Counted from the first letter of the stretch, positions 43,931 to 55,021 are shown. The stretch: DNA of 64,000 nt from Batkoa obscura (GCA_030770535.1 JASVEC010000008.1:806001-870000); one strand, 5' to 3'. The notes: generated by a model from the sequence alone, not told the origin. Program-made: numbers and translations.

Positions 43931-45220
43931 CTAATTCTTTTTTCCAGACATATATTTTAAGTACCAGGCACGAATCCATGCCATAAATTCTTCTTCAGTT
44001 ATTTGTTGTTTACCACCTTCCTTTGGTGGTTCAGCAGTAGCGGTTGGTTTTACCTCTTCAGTTTTGGATGCAGTGACACTTTCACTAGGCTTAGTTTCAT
44101 TATAATAATGTTTACTAGTAGTCTGTTTAGTAGAAGTGGAACCTGCAGGTTTGGTAGTAGTTGAAGACTCAGTAACTACTGGTAAAGTTATGATGGGGCT
44201 AGTTGAAGAAGTGCTAGAAACGGCTGATGTGCTACTTGGGGAACTTGGGTTATCAACGGATGAGGTTCCGGTATGGTTAGAAGAGGTTGAAAGCCCTGAA
44301 GTACTTGATGCACCGGTAGGAGTATGGGAGACTGTGCTAGATCCACTAGAAATTCCAGTGCTAGTTGAAAGTCCTGGAGTGCTTGATGCACCAGTAGGAG
44401 TATGGGAGATTGTACTTGATCCACTAGTAGCTGATGAGGCTACTGAGCTAGAAATTCCAGTGCTAGTTGAAAGTCCTGGAGTGCTTGATGCACCAGTAGG
44501 AGTATAAGAGATCGTACTCGATCCACTAGTAGTAGCTGAGGAGGTTACTGAGCTAGAAATTCCAGTGCTAGTTGAAAGTCCTGAAGTACTTGATGCACCG
44601 GTAGGAGTATGGGAGACTGTGCTAGATCCACTAGAAATTCCAGTGCTAGTTGAAAGCCCTGAAGTACTTGATGCACCAGTAGGAGTATGGGAGATTGTGC
44701 TAGATCCACTAGTAGTAGCTGGAGAAGTCACAGTACTAGAGCCTCCGGCTGGAGTAGTTGAAGTTTTGGTGGTTGAGGGGCCATCTACTGAACTTGAGTT
44801 GGTTGAACTAGATTGAGAAGAGTTAGTTCCAGTAGTGGTAGCAATTGGAGAAGTTTGGGAGCCAGTAGTGATAGTAACTGGAATCGAAGTGGAAGAAGCA
44901 GGTTTAGTACTATCAGTGATAATGGTTGGAGTACCAGTAGTAGTACCAGTACCACTAGTTTGGGTTTTAGTTTTAGTATGTGGAGCTCTAGTAGGATAAT
45001 AGTAATATTTTTTGGGTTGGGTAGCGGTAGGGAGAGGAGCGTCGATTGAGCCAACGTTTATGCCTTGAGCATCACGTAAAAAATTGATTGGTACAGCTTG
45101 TGCACCTGCTGGAGCTTGGTCAGGCTTGGCCATCATTTGATCCATTTCTGCAGAAAGATAGCCACTGGCTAAAACACTGACCATCAAGGTCATAACGACA
45201 TTATCCTTAGAGAACTTCAT
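43931..45220 (-). CDS. Ser/Thr-rich mucin-like secreted protein with tandem repeats
   Basis: 429 residues in one exon. A signal peptide (MKFSKDNVVMTLMVSVLASG) precedes a spacer with the basic-aromatic PKKYYYYPTRAPHTK. A Ser/Thr/Gly/Pro region of ~330 residues follows, including five copies of a unit with the core HTPTGASSTSGLSTSTGIS (variants with P for S), some with an SSVTSSATT insertion. O-glycosylation would make it a rod-like wall or adhesive protein. The C-terminal ~50 residues change character: acidic, then EEEFMAWIRAWYLKYMSGKKN, a short aromatic amphipathic segment with no GPI tail. Strong sequence repetition keeps other frames open here, so those frames are shadows. Confidence 0.8.
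   Translation of the reverse strand: MKFSKDNVVMTLMVSVLASGYLSAEMDQMMAKPDQAPAGAQAVPINFLRDAQGINVGSIDAPLPTATQPKKYYYYPTRAPHTKTKTQTSGTGTTTGTPTIITDSTKPASSTSIPVTITTGSQTSPIATTTGTNSSQSSSTNSSSVDGPSTTKTSTTPAGGSSTVTSPATTSGSSTISHTPTGASSTSGLSTSTGISSGSSTVSHTPTGASSTSGLSTSTGISSSVTSSATTSGSSTISYTPTGASSTPGLSTSTGISSSVASSATSGSSTISHTPTGASSTPGLSTSTGISSGSSTVSHTPTGASSTSGLSTSSNHTGTSSVDNPSSPSSTSAVSSTSSTSPIITLPVVTESSTTTKPAGSTSTKQTTSKHYYNETKPSESVTASKTEEVKPTATAEPPKEGGKQQITEEEFMAWIRAWYLKYMSGKKN
44290..44705. repeat. coding tandem repeats in the mucin-like gene
   Basis: Five related units of roughly 75-100 bp, recognisable on plus by GATGCACC(G/A)GTAGGAGTAT blocks. Units differ by a few bases and by an optional ~24-bp segment, suggesting unequal exchange. 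Confidence 0.8.
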
Positions 45221-45313
45221 GTTAATATACTAAATTAAGTTGTTTTACTTCAAGTAAAAGCTAGAAATTGTATGAGTTTATTTTTATTATTGAAATTTTG
45301 AGTAAACTTGAGT

Positions 45314-45321
45314 CTTTTATA
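45314..45321 (-). promoter_or_regulatory. TATA box of the mucin-like gene
   Basis: TATAAAAG on the minus strand, ~94 nt upstream of the ATG at 45220. Confidence 0.4.
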
Positions 45322-46371
45322 CTTCAATTTTTATTTTTGAACCTCTAGTTACTTTATAATACCCGACTAGGATCATAGCGTTTTATTAATTAATTTGGAT
45401 CATTTGAAACTTTAATACGCTTTCTAGCCACTTTTTTATTATAGTTACAGTTTGATTATTCTTATTATCTTCTTAATAAAAATCCACTCTTTCTTTTGAT
45501 ATTATATTATCTCCTCTTTTTTAAATTTGATATTTCAAATATAGAAAATTATTTTCTTTAAATAGAATTAATTGGTTTCAAACAATACTAAAAACTCAAT
45601 TTTTAATTAAATTGAATTTCCAATGTTATTAATATACATTGATACCAGCTGGTCCTTCTTATTTCATGTAGTCTAAAAATAATCTTTTTAATTATTATTA
45701 CTATATTGTTTTATAATCATTTATTACTTTACAGCTCAATGCGTGCTTCAAGTCCTTAATTGTACACTTATTATCAAATATAAACTTAAGCGGACTAGAT
45801 TTTAGTTTTCGAAGATATTATTCTAAAGTGGGCTTCTATACGCTCTAAAGCCTACTAATTTTATGTTAAAATTTATCTGTAATAACTATTTTCAACTTAA
45901 AGGTTAAAAATAATAAATTATATGGCCTATTTTGATATAAATTGATCTATTATATGTAACATACTCTTTATTTTTATTTATCGTATCATTTTTATAATCC
46001 TTATCATATTTTACTTTTCGTTATAATATATATATATTAACTATGTATTAACCATTATGACGTGTTTTGTATATTTAAAAGTATTAGCTATTTTAAATAT
46101 TAAAAGTTATAAATGTTGCAATTTAAATTTGAAAATGGCCTACAATAACAAAAACGCATCTACAATAATTTTTAATAAAATTATAATAAAAAATAAAAAT
46201 CTTAATTTGAAGAGAATTAAATATTGACATAGATAGAAAGATGATTTAGCCTTTGATACTCACTTTAGAGGACAACTAGCGTTAAAATTTTATTTTTTTC
46301 CAATATTAATTCATTGACGATTTTGCATTAATAATGGACTGGGTATATATCTTTAATGTAAATTTAGATTA

Positions 46372-46476
46372 TAAGGGGATGTTTTTTTTGGTTTCATTAC
46401 TTTTTCCATTTTTTAAGCGCTATTTGAGTGGAAAGATTGTTAATAAAATTCTTAAACAAAAAAATACATCCCCATA
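46372..46476 (-). mobile_element. 105-bp MITE family, copy 8
   Basis: Inverted orientation: TAAGGGGATGTTTTTTTTGG at the left, ATACATCCCCATA at the right; 105 bp. Confidence 0.92.
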
Positions 46477-46695
46477 AGTTATTTATACCCCAAGGTTAAA
46501 AAGTATAAGGTAATTTATAAAATAATCTGGCTTTATGGGCTAAAACTAGTTTCAAGGTCATTGGTTGCAACAGCAAATATCTTTACGCCTGAAATTAAGA
46601 TGGTTTTCCAGTGAAAAAGCTAAATCGCAACAATTCTTATACCCTTAGCAAAATGGACTTGCCCAAAAAGTCAGATTACTTTATAAATTACCTTA

Positions 46696-46730
46696 TAGTC
46701 AAATAGTCAAATAGTCAAATAGTCAAATAG
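46696..46730. repeat. (TAGTCAAA)4 microsatellite
   Basis: Four perfect 8-bp units followed by a partial TAG. Confidence 0.9.
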
Positions 46731-46947
46731 AATATAGGTAAGTAAAAGCTTGGTTAAAATTAGGGATAATTTTCTATGTAGTGTAAATTTTGAAAAAAAT
46801 ACTAAAATACTGGACAAAAATTGAATCGAGCTTTTAACCTAACCCATATATATGATCATATATTCGCTGTATTTGCATTTAATTAAATTTACCATGAAAA
46901 ATTATAGATCACATTACAGTATTTCATTTTTGAAGATTAAAGCTTAA

Positions 46948-47050
46948 TATGGAGATGTATTTTTTTGTTTTAAGAATTTTACTAACAACTTTCCACTCAA
47001 ATAGCGCTTAAAAATGGAAAAAATAATGAAGCCAAAAAAACACCCCCATA
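46948..47050 (+). mobile_element. 105-bp MITE family, copy 9 (tandem with copy 10)
   Basis: TATGGAGATGTATTTTTTTG to ACACCCCCATA. Directly abuts copy 10, with one TA between CCCCA and TGGGG. Confidence 0.92.
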
Positions 47051-47153
47051 TGGGGATGTATTTTTGTGTTTAAGAATTTTACTAACAGTTTTTCCACTCA
47101 AATAGTGCTTAAAAGATGCAAAAAGTGATGAAGCCAAAAAAAACATCCCCATA
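47049..47153 (+). mobile_element. 105-bp MITE family, copy 10 (tandem with copy 9)
   Basis: Both tips are perfect (TATGGGGATG and CATCCCCATA), same orientation as copy 9. The shared TA fits one copy having inserted into the TA bordering the other. Confidence 0.92.
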
Positions 47154-47255
47154 TGTACAAAATTTTTAATCAAATTAGAAATAATAATAAAAGTATGAGT
47201 TAGTGTTAAATGTTATAAGTGTAAAGAATATTTTGAGTTTAAACAATCCTTTATA

Positions 47256-48284
47256 GACCTGGAATTTTTAATAAAGTTTTGCCAAAGTCTTCACTTTTTA
47301 GCCTTTCAATAAAGGGAGTAGAAAGGCTCTCAGTATCTCCCGCAATACGATCATTATAGTTCATTTTATTTTTCACCCAGGCGCTTTCCAAAGATTTCAA
47401 ATGCTTTTGGAAAAGATTGAGTTGGCCAGAGACAATAGAACACTCAATATGGATCTTTTTGCTAAGAATTTTTAATATAAAACGAATATTGTAACTATTG
47501 TTGTCTTTATTATGCTATGAAATCATATCACAGGCTGATATGCATCATTTACCATTGACAGTTTGCAACACAGCATCAAGCGTTTTACCTCCTACGCTTT
47601 CAATGTATATGTCAATACCGAATAGGAGAATTTTTTTCAAGAGTTAAATTAGATTGTTATTTTTTTGTAAATAAAAGTAGTATCAAAGTTTAATTCCTTT
47701 AATAAATAGTTTATCCTATCATCATTTTGAGCTGATTCGACTACTTTTAATTCTAAAAATTTGCGGCATTAGCCTATCAATTGTAGTATTAAATGTGCTT
47801 TTGCTTTGGAAGGTGGAGAAATAAAAATAATTTCTCCTTGTTTACTAGGTTCATACTTAGTGTGTAAACCAATATAAGCAGTAATATTTAGGCAATACAG
47901 AAGTCATACTTTTGACTCACGACCATCGGGAGTTAAATGTGTTGCTTCTAAATCAATAGCACATATACAAACCAGTTGCTATAAGAATCAACGTTGTCTC
48001 CTTTTTTATAGACATTTGAGTGTGATCTTATCATTTCGGATACTATACTATTAAAAATTGGCTTTTTAATTTTAAAAGTTAGGAAATAACTTTGTATTTG
48101 ATTTGGTTTCATTATTCAGCATAAATAACAATCCATATAAGATACAGGTTATATGGTGGCAATTGGTCCTGGCCCAATTCGGCATGTTCAAGGTCAACCC
48201 CTGTTTGCTTATTTCAAAATATTCATCTTAATTTGAGTAATCACTTGGATGAAATTTATAAAGTACTTTAGTATTGTCAGCCAT
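47256..48284 (-). pseudogene. decayed NADP-dependent double-bond reductase (PTGR/MDR type)
   Basis: Host-type enzyme remains on minus: MADNTKVLYKFHPSDYSN opens like prostaglandin reductase relatives, followed by TAYIGLHTKYEPSKQGEI, IFISPPSKAKAHLILQLIG (the Rossmann entry, with the Gly-rich motif altered), LKELNFDTTFIYKK, IDIYIESVGGKTLDAVLQT (the VGG region), NNSYNIRFILKILSKKIHIE and GDTESLSTPFIERLKSEDFG. Several in-frame stops and frame changes interrupt it, and the middle N-terminal part is poorly recognisable. No splice path rescues it that I can see. Confidence 0.75.
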
Positions 48285-48590
48285 CTTTTAGATGTTATTT
48301 TTGATAAAATAACTTTTCTATAAATACTTTATCTCTCTGTAATTATTTAATAGAAATGATTTTTCAAATATTATATAATTATGTGTTTTTTAATCTTATA
48401 CTAGCGCTAACACTAATATTAGAAATTAAATATAATCAAAACTTTACCAACTATTTATTTTTAGTTACCTTAATAAATTTATAAAGTACAATATTTAAAT
48501 TAACTTCAGAGATTCTTTTAATTATATTACATTATAAAAATTAGATTGATTAATAGTTAATATTTAAAATAAAAAAATCTATTTTAAACA

Positions 48591-48689
48591 TATGGGGTGT
48601 ATTTTTTTGTTTAAGAATTTTACCATCTTTCCGCTCAAATAGTGCTTAAAAATAGAAAAAGTGATGAAACCAAAAGAAATATCCTCATA
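48591..48689 (+). mobile_element. 105-bp MITE family, copy 11 (inverted pair with copy 12)
   Basis: TATGGGGTGTATTTTTTTGT to ATATCCTCATA; slightly short internally (TTTTACCATCTTTCCGCTC). Shares one TA with copy 12. Confidence 0.9.
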
Positions 48690-48792
48690 TGGGGGTGTTT
48701 TTTTTGGTTTCATTATTTTTTCCATTTTTTAAGCGCTATTTGAGTGGAAAGGTTATTAGTAAAATTCTTAAACAAAAAAATACATCTCCATA
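48688..48792 (-). mobile_element. 105-bp MITE family, copy 12 (inverted pair with copy 11)
   Basis: Opposite orientation: TATGGGGGTGTTTTTTTTGG to ATACATCTCCATA, 105 bp. Together the pair makes a ~200-bp foldback. Confidence 0.92.
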
Positions 48793-49074
48793 TGTTATAT
48801 CATTAAAAGTAACTTTTTAATTTTTTATACAAAATACTTAGATTATTTAATAAGAGGAGTAGTAAAGAATAGTTTTAATCAAAACAAAAGGAATTTGAGC
48901 TATATTTATACACTATACTAAGTGTATAAGTAAAAATATTTATATTATACAATATAAAAGCATATTAAATGCATCTTTTTGAAAATAAAATTTGTTTTAG
49001 AGCTATTTTATAACTTCAAAATTTTATCCGAATCACTTAGCTTATGAAATACAGTGCTAATATGAATTATTCTA

Positions 49075-49374
49075 AAAATCGAAGGACTAAACTTTAGACG
49101 TCTATTTCTTAATAAATAGCAATTAAAAAGTACTTATTTTTTATCGATTATATTTAAAAATATCATATTATTGTGTATTTGAAGTATTGGTTTTACAAGT
49201 TTCATATTCAATTAATTATAATACCTTAAACCAATATTGAAAGTGGGACAATTTTTGAGGGGGGTGTTTGAAAAAACACTAAATTTTAAAATCCTCTTTA
49301 TTGCTATTGATAACCCCTTATAATATTTATATCATATATTTAATATATAAATATCGTACTTTACGCGAAATTTC
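49075..49374 (+). repeat. 300-bp inverted repeat, left arm
   Basis: Begins AAAATCGAAGGACTAAACTT and ends ACGCGAAATTTC. I compared it base by base with the reverse complement of 49530-49829 and found no difference. Contains a G-run (GAGGGGGGTG) unusual for this region. Confidence 0.92.
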
Positions 49375-49401
49375 AGCTCAAAAGATTGAAAACTGACAAT
49401 A

Positions 49402-49505
49402 TATGGCGGTGTTTTTTCTTGGTTTCATGACTTTCCATTTTTTAAGCGCTATTTAAGTGGAAAAATTGCTAGTAAAACTCTTAAACAAAAGAATACATCA
49501 CCATA
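49402..49505 (-). mobile_element. 105-bp MITE family, copy 13, in the loop of the inverted repeat
   Basis: TATGGCGGTGTTTTTTCTTG to ATACATCACCATA, 104 bp, inside the 155-bp spacer between the 300-bp arms. Confidence 0.9.
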
Positions 49506-49529
49506 TCCCCATATTATAACCTTATTGAA

Positions 49530-49829
49530 GAAATTTCGCGTAAAGTACGATATTTATATATTAAATATATGATATAAATATTATAAGGGGTTATCAATAG
49601 CAATAAAGAGGATTTTAAAATTTAGTGTTTTTTCAAACACCCCCCTCAAAAATTGTCCCACTTTCAATATTGGTTTAAGGTATTATAATTAATTGAATAT
49701 GAAACTTGTAAAACCAATACTTCAAATACACAATAATATGATATTTTTAAATATAATCGATAAAAAATAAGTACTTTTTAATTGCTATTTATTAAGAAAT
49801 AGACGTCTAAAGTTTAGTCCTTCGATTTT
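49530..49829 (-). repeat. 300-bp inverted repeat, right arm
   Basis: Begins GAAATTTCGCGTAAAGTACG and ends CCTTCGATTTT. Same length as the left arm with no gaps. I see no clear target duplication just outside the pair. Confidence 0.92.
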
Positions 49830-50472
49830 AATAAAATAAAACAAATTTGGTGTCTATTTTTATGAAACCTAAGTTAAAAATTCGATTCCAGTAAAAAGTG
49901 ACTTGTTTGCAAACCTCTTTCTAATGAATTGGACAATCTATTGGAGTTTTGATTTTAAAAAGATAACTAGATGGAAATCAAAGAAAGTTAAACATAGTGG
50001 GGTTCTGTAATAACATACTAAATAAAACTATAAGTAAAATTCGTAAGAGGTAGTTGTTTTATAAAAATAAAAGCTTGCAAAGAAATAGTTAGAAATTTAA
50101 TAATTTAAAATTGAATTGCTTTTTTTGAATTCATGAAATTATTTAGCCATTACAAAAAATTCGGTAATTTTTAAAATCAGTAAAATGTGGAACAATAAGT
50201 GAACTTTTAATGGTTTTTTAATTTTAATCGCAACAGCTCCTTATTAAGTAATTTACAATTTAAAATATAGTTTCAAGAATATTCAATTACACATATGATT
50301 GTAATGTATAACTGTAATATTATAAGTGTGATATTATAGTATAGTTTACAAAATTAAGTATTAAACTGTATCGTTGAAATAATAGTTTAATACTAATATT
50401 TTGTAGAAACTTAAAGTGAAATAAAACTGAGACAATTAAAGAAACATTAGACTTTTATATTAAGGTAATATA

Positions 50473-51222
50473 TTAGAGGGAAGCATAGATGGCAAGGGAG
50501 GCTAAGAAAAAGGTAGGAGCGGAAAGGGTGAGGGCGGAAGAGCTTTCTTTTCCAGAATCAGAGCTTTTACCATCAGATCCCGATTTATTATTTCCTGGCT
50601 TGCAAGCACCATCAACACATATAGCTTCAAGATGGGCAAGGTTAGTTTTACAAGAATCAGTGAGAGTAACAAGTTCAACAGGACAAGTTTGAAGTTTTTG
50701 TGGGTTAATGTTAATTTTTAAATTACCGGTTTCTTTATTAGGGCTGACCAACCAACATACAATTTTAGTATTGGATTCACTGTCTCCAATTGGAAGCTCG
50801 ATCTTCAAGTTGAACCAACTTTTAACTTTAGAATATTCTCTAACTGTCCAATCTCCTAAAATAGTTTTATAAATTGGATCAGCTTCTCCATCAAGCTCTT
50901 TGGTGTCGTGTTCAATCTTTCCATCTGAACCAGAAGGAATAGTAATGGTGAATTTTTTAGATTGCCCACATTTTAAATATTTGATGTCTTTGGAATTAGT
51001 AGAGTTGGAGTAATAGACAACTTCATATTTTCCTGCAATTTCGGTGGTGTCAGTGCTAGCAGCTTTACCTTTTGGGGCATCAGATTCTGAGCTATCTTTT
51101 GACTCATTGTCTATATTCAATTAAATATTTAATATTTTAAATTAAAAATTTTACTTACCATCAGCTAAGACGAAAGGTACAGATAAGAGGACGATACCAA
51201 ATAATAATTTACTGAAACGCAT
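50473..51222 (-). CDS. small secreted Cys-containing protein, probable GPI anchor (paralogue of 4850-5581)
   Basis: Function unknown. Exon 1 encodes a signal peptide (MRFSKLLFGIVLLSVPFVLA) and ends in phase 1 just after it, as in the paralogue. Exon 2 opens DNESKDSSESDAPKGKA, then EVVYYSNSTNSKDIKYLKCG, FTITIPSG, DPIYKTILGDWTVREYS, IVCWLVS, ININPQKLQTCPVE, DSCKTNLAHLEAICVDGACK, a Ser/Gly/Asp-rich spacer and a hydrophobic end (TFFLASLAIYASL) suiting GPI attachment. Cys positions align with the other copy (LKC, CW, CP, then C-x3-G-x-C spacing). The shared intron position supports common descent. An antisense open frame at 50489-50692 is a shadow. Confidence 0.8.
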
Positions 51223-53878
51223 TTTATTTTATTAATTATTTAAAAGATGAAATGGTTGAAAGTATTTATTTAATTTATAAATTTGGAACTTTCTTTGATT
51301 CTAAATTTAGCTTAATTCCAATTTCTATCCCTTAATTCACCATTTCATTGGCTACATCAAATCATTTTCGTTACCAAGTTCCTGGTCCTGCTTCTTTTGA
51401 AAGTCATTACCAATTAAAAGACTGCAATAGTTTAATGAGATCATTTTTTACTTTTTTTTATTGTCATTTTGTTCAAAACATTAATAGATTTCATAATACA
51501 TCTACTGTTCAGTAAATAATCAAATCCTATGAGAGCGTGTGATTAAGTAGTTCTGCTGATAATGCCCTTTAGGAATAGAAGTTAAGAAAATACAGACAAT
51601 AATTCGTATTTTAAGAATTGTTTACTTTTGAATGGAAAATCATACTTTATTTTAATAATTACGTATATACATAAATAACAAATCACAAAATTGATTACAC
51701 TTTTTTGTCATAGCTATATTTTAAGTCAACTATTTATTTTGTTATTGTGCTTCTGTTACACTTTTATTTTTAACAAAATAAAATTATGAATTACGCATAT
51801 ATTATCTTTCGCAATTATAACAGTTTTGATTTAACACATAACACTCTTATAGTTTTATAGTTATCATATTATTAACCTATTAAGATTATAACAATTTGTC
51901 TTAGGAATGTTTTATACTTTATAGCTTGTCACTATTTTTGGTTACATGGATAAAATATCATAAATGCAATGTAGTTTATAAATTAAAATTTAATATATTA
52001 AAATATAAATGCTAAGCCATTTTCATTTAGTGAATAAAGGGATAAATGTAAAAGGAGAGATGGTTCATCTATAAGTGATAAATTGTAACTAATAAAAAGG
52101 ACTATTCTTTATTATATTTCATCAACAGAATACATATGCTTCCATGTGTAAACTGCACTTTAAGGGTAAAATTTCTAGACTTATCAAGAATTTAATAACG
52201 TCACTAGTTATTAACCATTGACTGTAATAACATGTATAATTGAATATATACTTATACTTACAATTAAATGTTTAAAGTTAATGTGAATAGAGAAATTATG
52301 ATATGGACACTATTATTAAGTGTTAGATATAAAAATTTATTTCTTAATTTTTTTTAAATCTATTTTAATTTACAAGTAAGCAAAAAACTTATGTGTAGCT
52401 ATTACTAAAGAAAGATAAATCTTTGATATTAGTTTGTGTCATTAAATTTGATTTTAATGCCTTCGTTATTTTATTTATATACTTTTTCAAGTAAAAAAAT
52501 AAACTATTTTAGTATTTTCGAAATTAAATTAAAAAATTTATGTAATAGATATACACATTATTTATCTCATTTTTAGCAACTCTCCCTATAACTATTTATA
52601 ATAATAGTAATATATAGTACCCTTGTTAAAACATAAACCACTAACATTTACAACACATTACCCGGGTTAACCTAACACATATCCAATTCAAAAGCAATAT
52701 ACAAGTACACTAATAAACCTGAAATCTAAGTTATAGAGATACTGATAGTTCCAAGCATTAAACCCATAAATGTGGAGAAACAAAATTAAACCGGGTAGAT
52801 AGGAGAATAAACTGACGACTTAGCTAAGGGGTTAATAAAATGGTCCCACCTTTTAGGTTTATAGAAATAAGAACTTAAAATGACTATTTACATATATTAA
52901 ATATTACCATGTTCTTGCATAACCTTATATAGTAAATTTAATTAAGGTATATTTTGACAAAAATTGAAGCAATTTTATAAAGTGGAAAATAAATGGGGGT
53001 TGTAAGTTATGTTAAAAAGTTTGCTATTTAATAAAGTTAAAAGTTATTATACAATTCTTTTCAAAAGAGTGATAGTTTAAAGGAGTTGATTTCATAATAC
53101 AATGTTCTTTTATAAGGATTTCGAACTTTCTGGTAAAAGAAAAGATTATTGAATACTTGGAATACTAGTTAGTAACAAATAAATAAAATTATTGATTAGA
53201 TTTATCAGTCACTTATTATTTACAATTTATATAAAAAGAGGTAATTGTATGAAGGATTTAATAGTATAAAAGAATATGTTACCTTAAATCATTTTTAATA
53301 TCCTTGATAGTATTTAATACTAAATTAAAATTTATTAAATCATTTCAACTTTGTTAAAAATATTTATTTAAAAAATAGGATAGAATAGAAATTAAACCTA
53401 TAACATTACTTTAATTCATTGTTAAACTTTAAAAGTTATAATTATTAATATGAACCTTAAGTATATTTTAATAAAATAATAGTCATATAGACATATAGTA
53501 ATTCATATAGGCTTGTTTACTGAGATAGGACCTTTAACCAAATGGGAGAAAAACGAAAATAAAGAAGATCAGGAGGAATATTAATTTTTAATATTTAGTG
53601 TGAAGATTTAACAAGAAAAAACCGGACTGCGTATTAAAGAATCAGATGGCAAAAAAATAAGGAGAAAAAAAAGGCAAATATGGGGTTTAATGAATTTTTT
53701 ATCCTTGGTTTCTGTATACTAATACTACTATCATTTTATAGTTTTTAAAAGTCCTTTTTTTAATACATTTATTTTTTTGATGATTTTTTATGTAGTTTGC
53801 TTATATTTGTTATAGTTTTAAAAATCAAGGTATAATGTTTAAGGTGTGGGTACCAGTTACTTGAAATTATATAAATAG

Positions 53879-53902
53879 ATTTCAAGATTTCAAGATTTCA
53901 AG
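53879..53902. repeat. (ATTTCAAG)3 microsatellite
   Basis: Three perfect 8-bp units. Confidence 0.85.
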
Positions 53903-54226
53903 AGAAATACGTAAATACGTACAATAAATACTTATATTTTAAAATAATAAGTTATGTCACATATTAAGTTAATAAGGTAAAACTTATGATATAAATTAAA
54001 AATAATATTACTAACCCTTAAAATAAACAATGAATTGATGTTGGGGTTAATAATTGTTGGTTATGTTTGACTTGAAATTATTGGCCCAATTCTTATTATG
54101 AGCTAATTAAATAATATTTATCTATTTAATAGTATAATATTATTTAGCGTATCCTTATGAAAAATAGGATTTTTTTAATGTTTAAGGGTTTGACTTATCT
54201 ATAATATGCTTAGAAAATTTAAAAAG

Positions 54227-54234
54227 TATAAATA
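54227..54234 (+). promoter_or_regulatory. TATA box of the zinc-finger gene
   Basis: TATAAATA 53-60 nt upstream of the ATG at 54287. Confidence 0.55.
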
Positions 54235-54286
54235 CAAATAAAAATACAATATTAAATTTTAATACTCGTTTAACTTAATTTAAAAT

Positions 54287-55021
54287 ATGAACTTTAATAA
54301 ATATAATCAATTTCAACATGTCATTGAATTCAGTGACTTAGAACCAAGTAGTAACTCAAATCTTGAGATGAATAGTATGATGGACTTTGAATATCCTTTA
54401 CTATTCAGCCCCCCTTTCTTTCCAAATATGGACCATTTTGAAATGCTTTCACCAAAATTAGAGTATTTTGAGCAGGACTCAATGTTTACTGACGAATGCA
54501 TGAACCTTCCTAGTGAGAAAGTGTTTGATGCGGCAACGATGAGACAGCTACCTTATGGTGAAAAGGGAAAGGGCCAACCATTGAAAGAGAAGAGGATGGT
54601 GAGGACTTATGAAGAAGAGATCAAACAGCATTTTAAAAATGGCAAAAAAGAAGAAACGATTGAAGCTTTGGTGAAGGCCGAAGGAAGACTCTTTAAATGC
54701 AAACATCAAGGTTGTTTAAAAAGATTCAAAAGAATGGAGCACCTAAAGCGTCACTTTATTTCTATCCATACTAATAACAGACCCCACAAATGTACGTTTC
54801 CAGAATGTAACAAGGAGTTTGCTAGATCTGATAATTTAAAGCAACATTTAAAAGTTCATTATAATAATTCAAATTATATGACTAATGCTAAAGTGGAGGG
54901 TAGTATCAATAGTGTCTTTAGTTTGGACCTAAGTAATAGTAATGATTATCTTGATTTAATGGACCCTAATTCACCATCAAATCCAGATTCTAAATCAAAG
55001 TTTAATGTGATTTATTATTAA
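54287..55021 (+). CDS. C2H2 zinc-finger transcription factor (two fingers)
   Basis: Intronless, 244 residues. Residues 1-75 are acidic with many Phe, Met and Leu (EFSDLEPSS, PLLFSPPFFPNMDHFEM), like an activation region. Finger 1 is Cys138-Cys143-His156-His161 within FKCKHQGCLKRFKRMEHLKR; finger 2 is Cys169-Cys174-His187-His191 within HKCTFPECNKEFARSDNLKQ. The KRFKR(M/Q)EHLKRH plus FARSDNLKQH pair is the fungal type seen in Ste12-associated, FlbC-like and Msn2/4-like factors; FKRMEHLKRH and ARSDNL would read GC-rich targets. I cannot name the orthologue. An acidic LDLSNSNDYLDLMD segment follows the fingers. Confidence 0.88.
   Translation: MNFNKYNQFQHVIEFSDLEPSSNSNLEMNSMMDFEYPLLFSPPFFPNMDHFEMLSPKLEYFEQDSMFTDECMNLPSEKVFDAATMRQLPYGEKGKGQPLKEKRMVRTYEEEIKQHFKNGKKEETIEALVKAEGRLFKCKHQGCLKRFKRMEHLKRHFISIHTNNRPHKCTFPECNKEFARSDNLKQHLKVHYNNSNYMTNAKVEGSINSVFSLDLSNSNDYLDLMDPNSPSNPDSKSKFNVIYY

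Larger units (their letters stand above)
45221..47255. other. intergenic with three MITE copies
   Basis: The mucin gene promoter (TATAAAAG on minus, 45314-45321) and AT-rich DNA. MITE copies 8-10 and a TAGTCAAA microsatellite lie here. No gene seen. Confidence 0.6.
48285..50472. other. intergenic, dense in inverted-repeat elements
   Basis: Between the decayed reductase and the second GPI-type gene. Holds MITE copies 11-13 and the 300-bp inverted repeat. No gene seen. Confidence 0.65.
51223..54286. other. 3-kb intergenic region
   Basis: AT-rich, with no supported gene. An 8-bp microsatellite (ATTTCAAG x3) is at 53879-53902, and the zinc-finger gene's TATA box at 54227-54234. The length suggests a large regulatory region for the zinc-finger gene or simply gene-poor DNA. 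Confidence 0.5.

Noticed and set aside
44136-45054. Several long open frames on both strands over the mucin-like gene
   Set aside because: They arise because the tandem repeats keep every frame open; signal peptide and composition support only the minus-strand 429-residue frame.
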